Of a DNA stretch of 64,000 bases, positions 63,381 to 64,000 are shown piece by piece. This stretch comes from Dyella lutea (lineage in GTDB: Bacteria; Pseudomonadota; Gammaproteobacteria; Xanthomonadales; Rhodanobacteraceae). The position numbers and the translations under genes were made by a program. The notes under the pieces were generated by a model. It had not been told where the DNA came from, did not search any database, and saw only the letters and a program-made list of their open reading frames with translations. The stretch is taken from NCBI RefSeq assembly GCF_024158035.1, contig NZ_JAMZEK010000002.1, positions 980,676 through 1,044,675 of the forward strand. Direction: 5' to 3'. Each line of letters starts with the position of its first letter. Within the stretch, counting starts at the first letter, position 1.

Positions 63381-63640
63381 GTTTCGTCCTCCTGCGGAGG
63401 CCGAGTCACTTCTCTTTGCGTGGCCAACGAGAAGTAACCAAGAGAAAGGCCACCCCGCTTCCGCGCCTCGCCGGTCTATGACCGACGAGGTTCGCAGGTG
63501 GGCTACGGGGTTTGTCGACAGGGCATCCTGCCCTGACGTCAAACTGGCCGGCATTCATGCCGGCCACCCTTCGGGCTTTTCCTTCGCCCACCTGCCGCTG
63601 CAGAGGGGAGGGGAGGTCAAAAGCAGCGCGCATCGCGCGC
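63381..63640 (+). repeat. Structured repeat, copy B
   Basis: Direct copy of the element at 62204-62460. Hairpins: ACTTCTCTTTG...CAACGAGAAGT (one mismatch); CCTCGCCGGTC-TAT-GACCGACGAGG; CAGGGCA-TCC-TGCCCTG; GGCCGGCAT-TC-ATGCCGGCC; CCACCCTTCGGGCTTTT; GCGCGC-ATC-GCGCGC. The flanking sequence of the hairpins is almost unchanged from copy A, while the stems differ. Confidence 0.8.
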
Positions 63641-63714
63641 CCAGGCTCGGCGATCGCTGACGCTATCGCCATCGCACTTGCTCTTGGCTCTTGCTGGTGC
63701 ACTTGCTTTTGATC

Positions 63715-63892
63715 ACCCCCTCCCTCGTGAGACGGTGAGCCGTGTTCGACAGGCCCGCAGGGGCATCGCCACGGATGCCGATGCCTTTTCGCCAGTGCAT
63801 GGATGCACTGTCGAAAAGCCCGGCCGCGGCTCACGGACTTGCCGGGCGCAGCCCGGCAAGCGCCGAGGAGGGTCGCCTTCTCTTTGGTTGGC
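63715..63892 (-). repeat. Structured repeat, copy C (divergent, truncated, inverted)
   Basis: On the minus strand the order of parts is the same as in copies A and B: AACCAAAGAGAAGGCGACCC, CTTGCCGGGC-TGC-GCCCGGCAAG, TTTTCGACAGTGCATCCATG with its CAGTGCAT-CC-ATGCACTG hairpin, GGCATCGGCATCCGTGGCGA with its stem, and a GAGGGAGGGGG end. The first part of the element is missing, where the IS30-type gene begins. Confidence 0.65.
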
Positions 63893-63896
63893 GGTG

Positions 63897-64000
63897 TCAA
63901 TCTAGAAGTGCACCATCGATGGCATCGGCCAGATCATCTCTGCCCATGGCACGGATGAACATTTCTGCAGGGCAGTGGTAATCGAGAGTGGCGCGTGGCC
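63897..64000 (-). CDS. IS30-type transposase, C-terminal end only
   Basis: The minus strand reads in from the window edge as PRATLDYHCPAEMFIRAMGR and ends DDLADAIDGALLD before a TGA at 63897-63899. The R-P-R-x-T-L-x-Y-x-x-P-A-E-x-F pattern is the C-terminal signature of IS30-family DDE transposases (NxRPRKTLGFxTPAEVF). The stop codon lies in GCACTTCTAGATTGACACC, which resembles the terminal inverted repeat zone of such elements. The rest of the element lies beyond the window. Confidence 0.65.
   Translation of the reverse strand, partial: PRATLDYHCPAEMFIRAMGRDDLADAIDGALLD

Noticed and set aside
63406..63900. 164-codon minus-strand frame through the repeat
   Set aside because: It runs through copies B and C. 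Its translation includes the LLVTSRWPRKEK string that comes from the repeat itself.

Overview
High-GC chromosomal DNA from a gammaproteobacterium, most likely Xanthomonadales (Lysobacterales), family Rhodanobacteraceae (Dyella/Luteibacter/Rhodanobacter-like). This is inferred from the gene content (xanthomonad-type DUF885, DUF1615, DUF3014 and halogenase genes, a chitinase behind GlcNAc-type operators) and from the intergenic repeats. No rRNA, tRNA, prophage or CRISPR array is visible. About 42 apparently intact protein genes are called. At least four loci are broken or cut: a collapsed ATP-grasp/proteasome-like cluster, a decayed two-component propeller sensor, a frameshifted membrane protein, and an IS30-type transposase cut by the window edge.

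Layout. 1-6.6 kb: start of an ArsR-type regulator (minus, cut by the window) with two operator palindromes; a chemoreceptor behind a good FliA-type promoter; a methyltransferase; then a two-gene unit of a FakA-FakB-like fusion (DAK2 + DegV) and PlsY, which together could turn fatty acids into lysophosphatidate. 6.7-17.4 kb: metabolic singletons (GNAT, FAD monooxygenase, two secreted hydrolase-type proteins, TPR lipoprotein, flavin halogenase, TonB-C-like protein, GST). 17.6-25.1 kb: alpha-2-macroglobulin lipoprotein plus penicillin-binding protein 1C, the classical periplasmic defence/cell-wall repair pair, separated by a long REP-type hairpin. 25-33.5 kb: amidase, GST-like protein, a short YadA-type trimeric autotransporter, a GtrII-type glycosyltransferase, a DUF1615 lipoprotein and the pilus ATPase PilU.

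33.5-45.3 kb: MHS transporter, diguanylate cyclase, DksA-like zinc finger protein, periplasmic GH3 beta-glucosidase with a LacI-type operator, the collapsed ATP-grasp cluster, a secreted GH18 chitinase with two CBM5/12 modules behind two LacI-type sites, an EamA exporter and a phospholipase-D/cardiolipin-synthase-like lipoprotein. 45.5-62 kb: PanE-like reductase; a three-gene redox operon (Met-rich secreted protein, di-haem cytochrome c peroxidase, cytochrome b561); PAS-GAF-GGDEF and GGDEF-EAL proteins flanking the dead propeller-sensor gene; a four-gene minus-strand run (DUF202, lipocalin, DUF4396, SDR); a cupin-TetR autoregulated pair; an SPFH protein with a small membrane partner; an aldo/keto reductase.

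62-64 kb is an accessory edge. Two direct copies of a ~250-bp repeat and a third inverted, more divergent copy surround a frameshifted membrane-protein gene. The repeat's predicted hairpins keep their pairing while the stem sequence changes between copies. The window ends inside an IS30-type transposase that abuts the third copy. Carbohydrate scavenging (chitinase, beta-glucosidase), c-di-GMP signalling (three GGDEF proteins), surface behaviour (PilU, autotransporter, chemoreceptor) and envelope maintenance are the functional themes.
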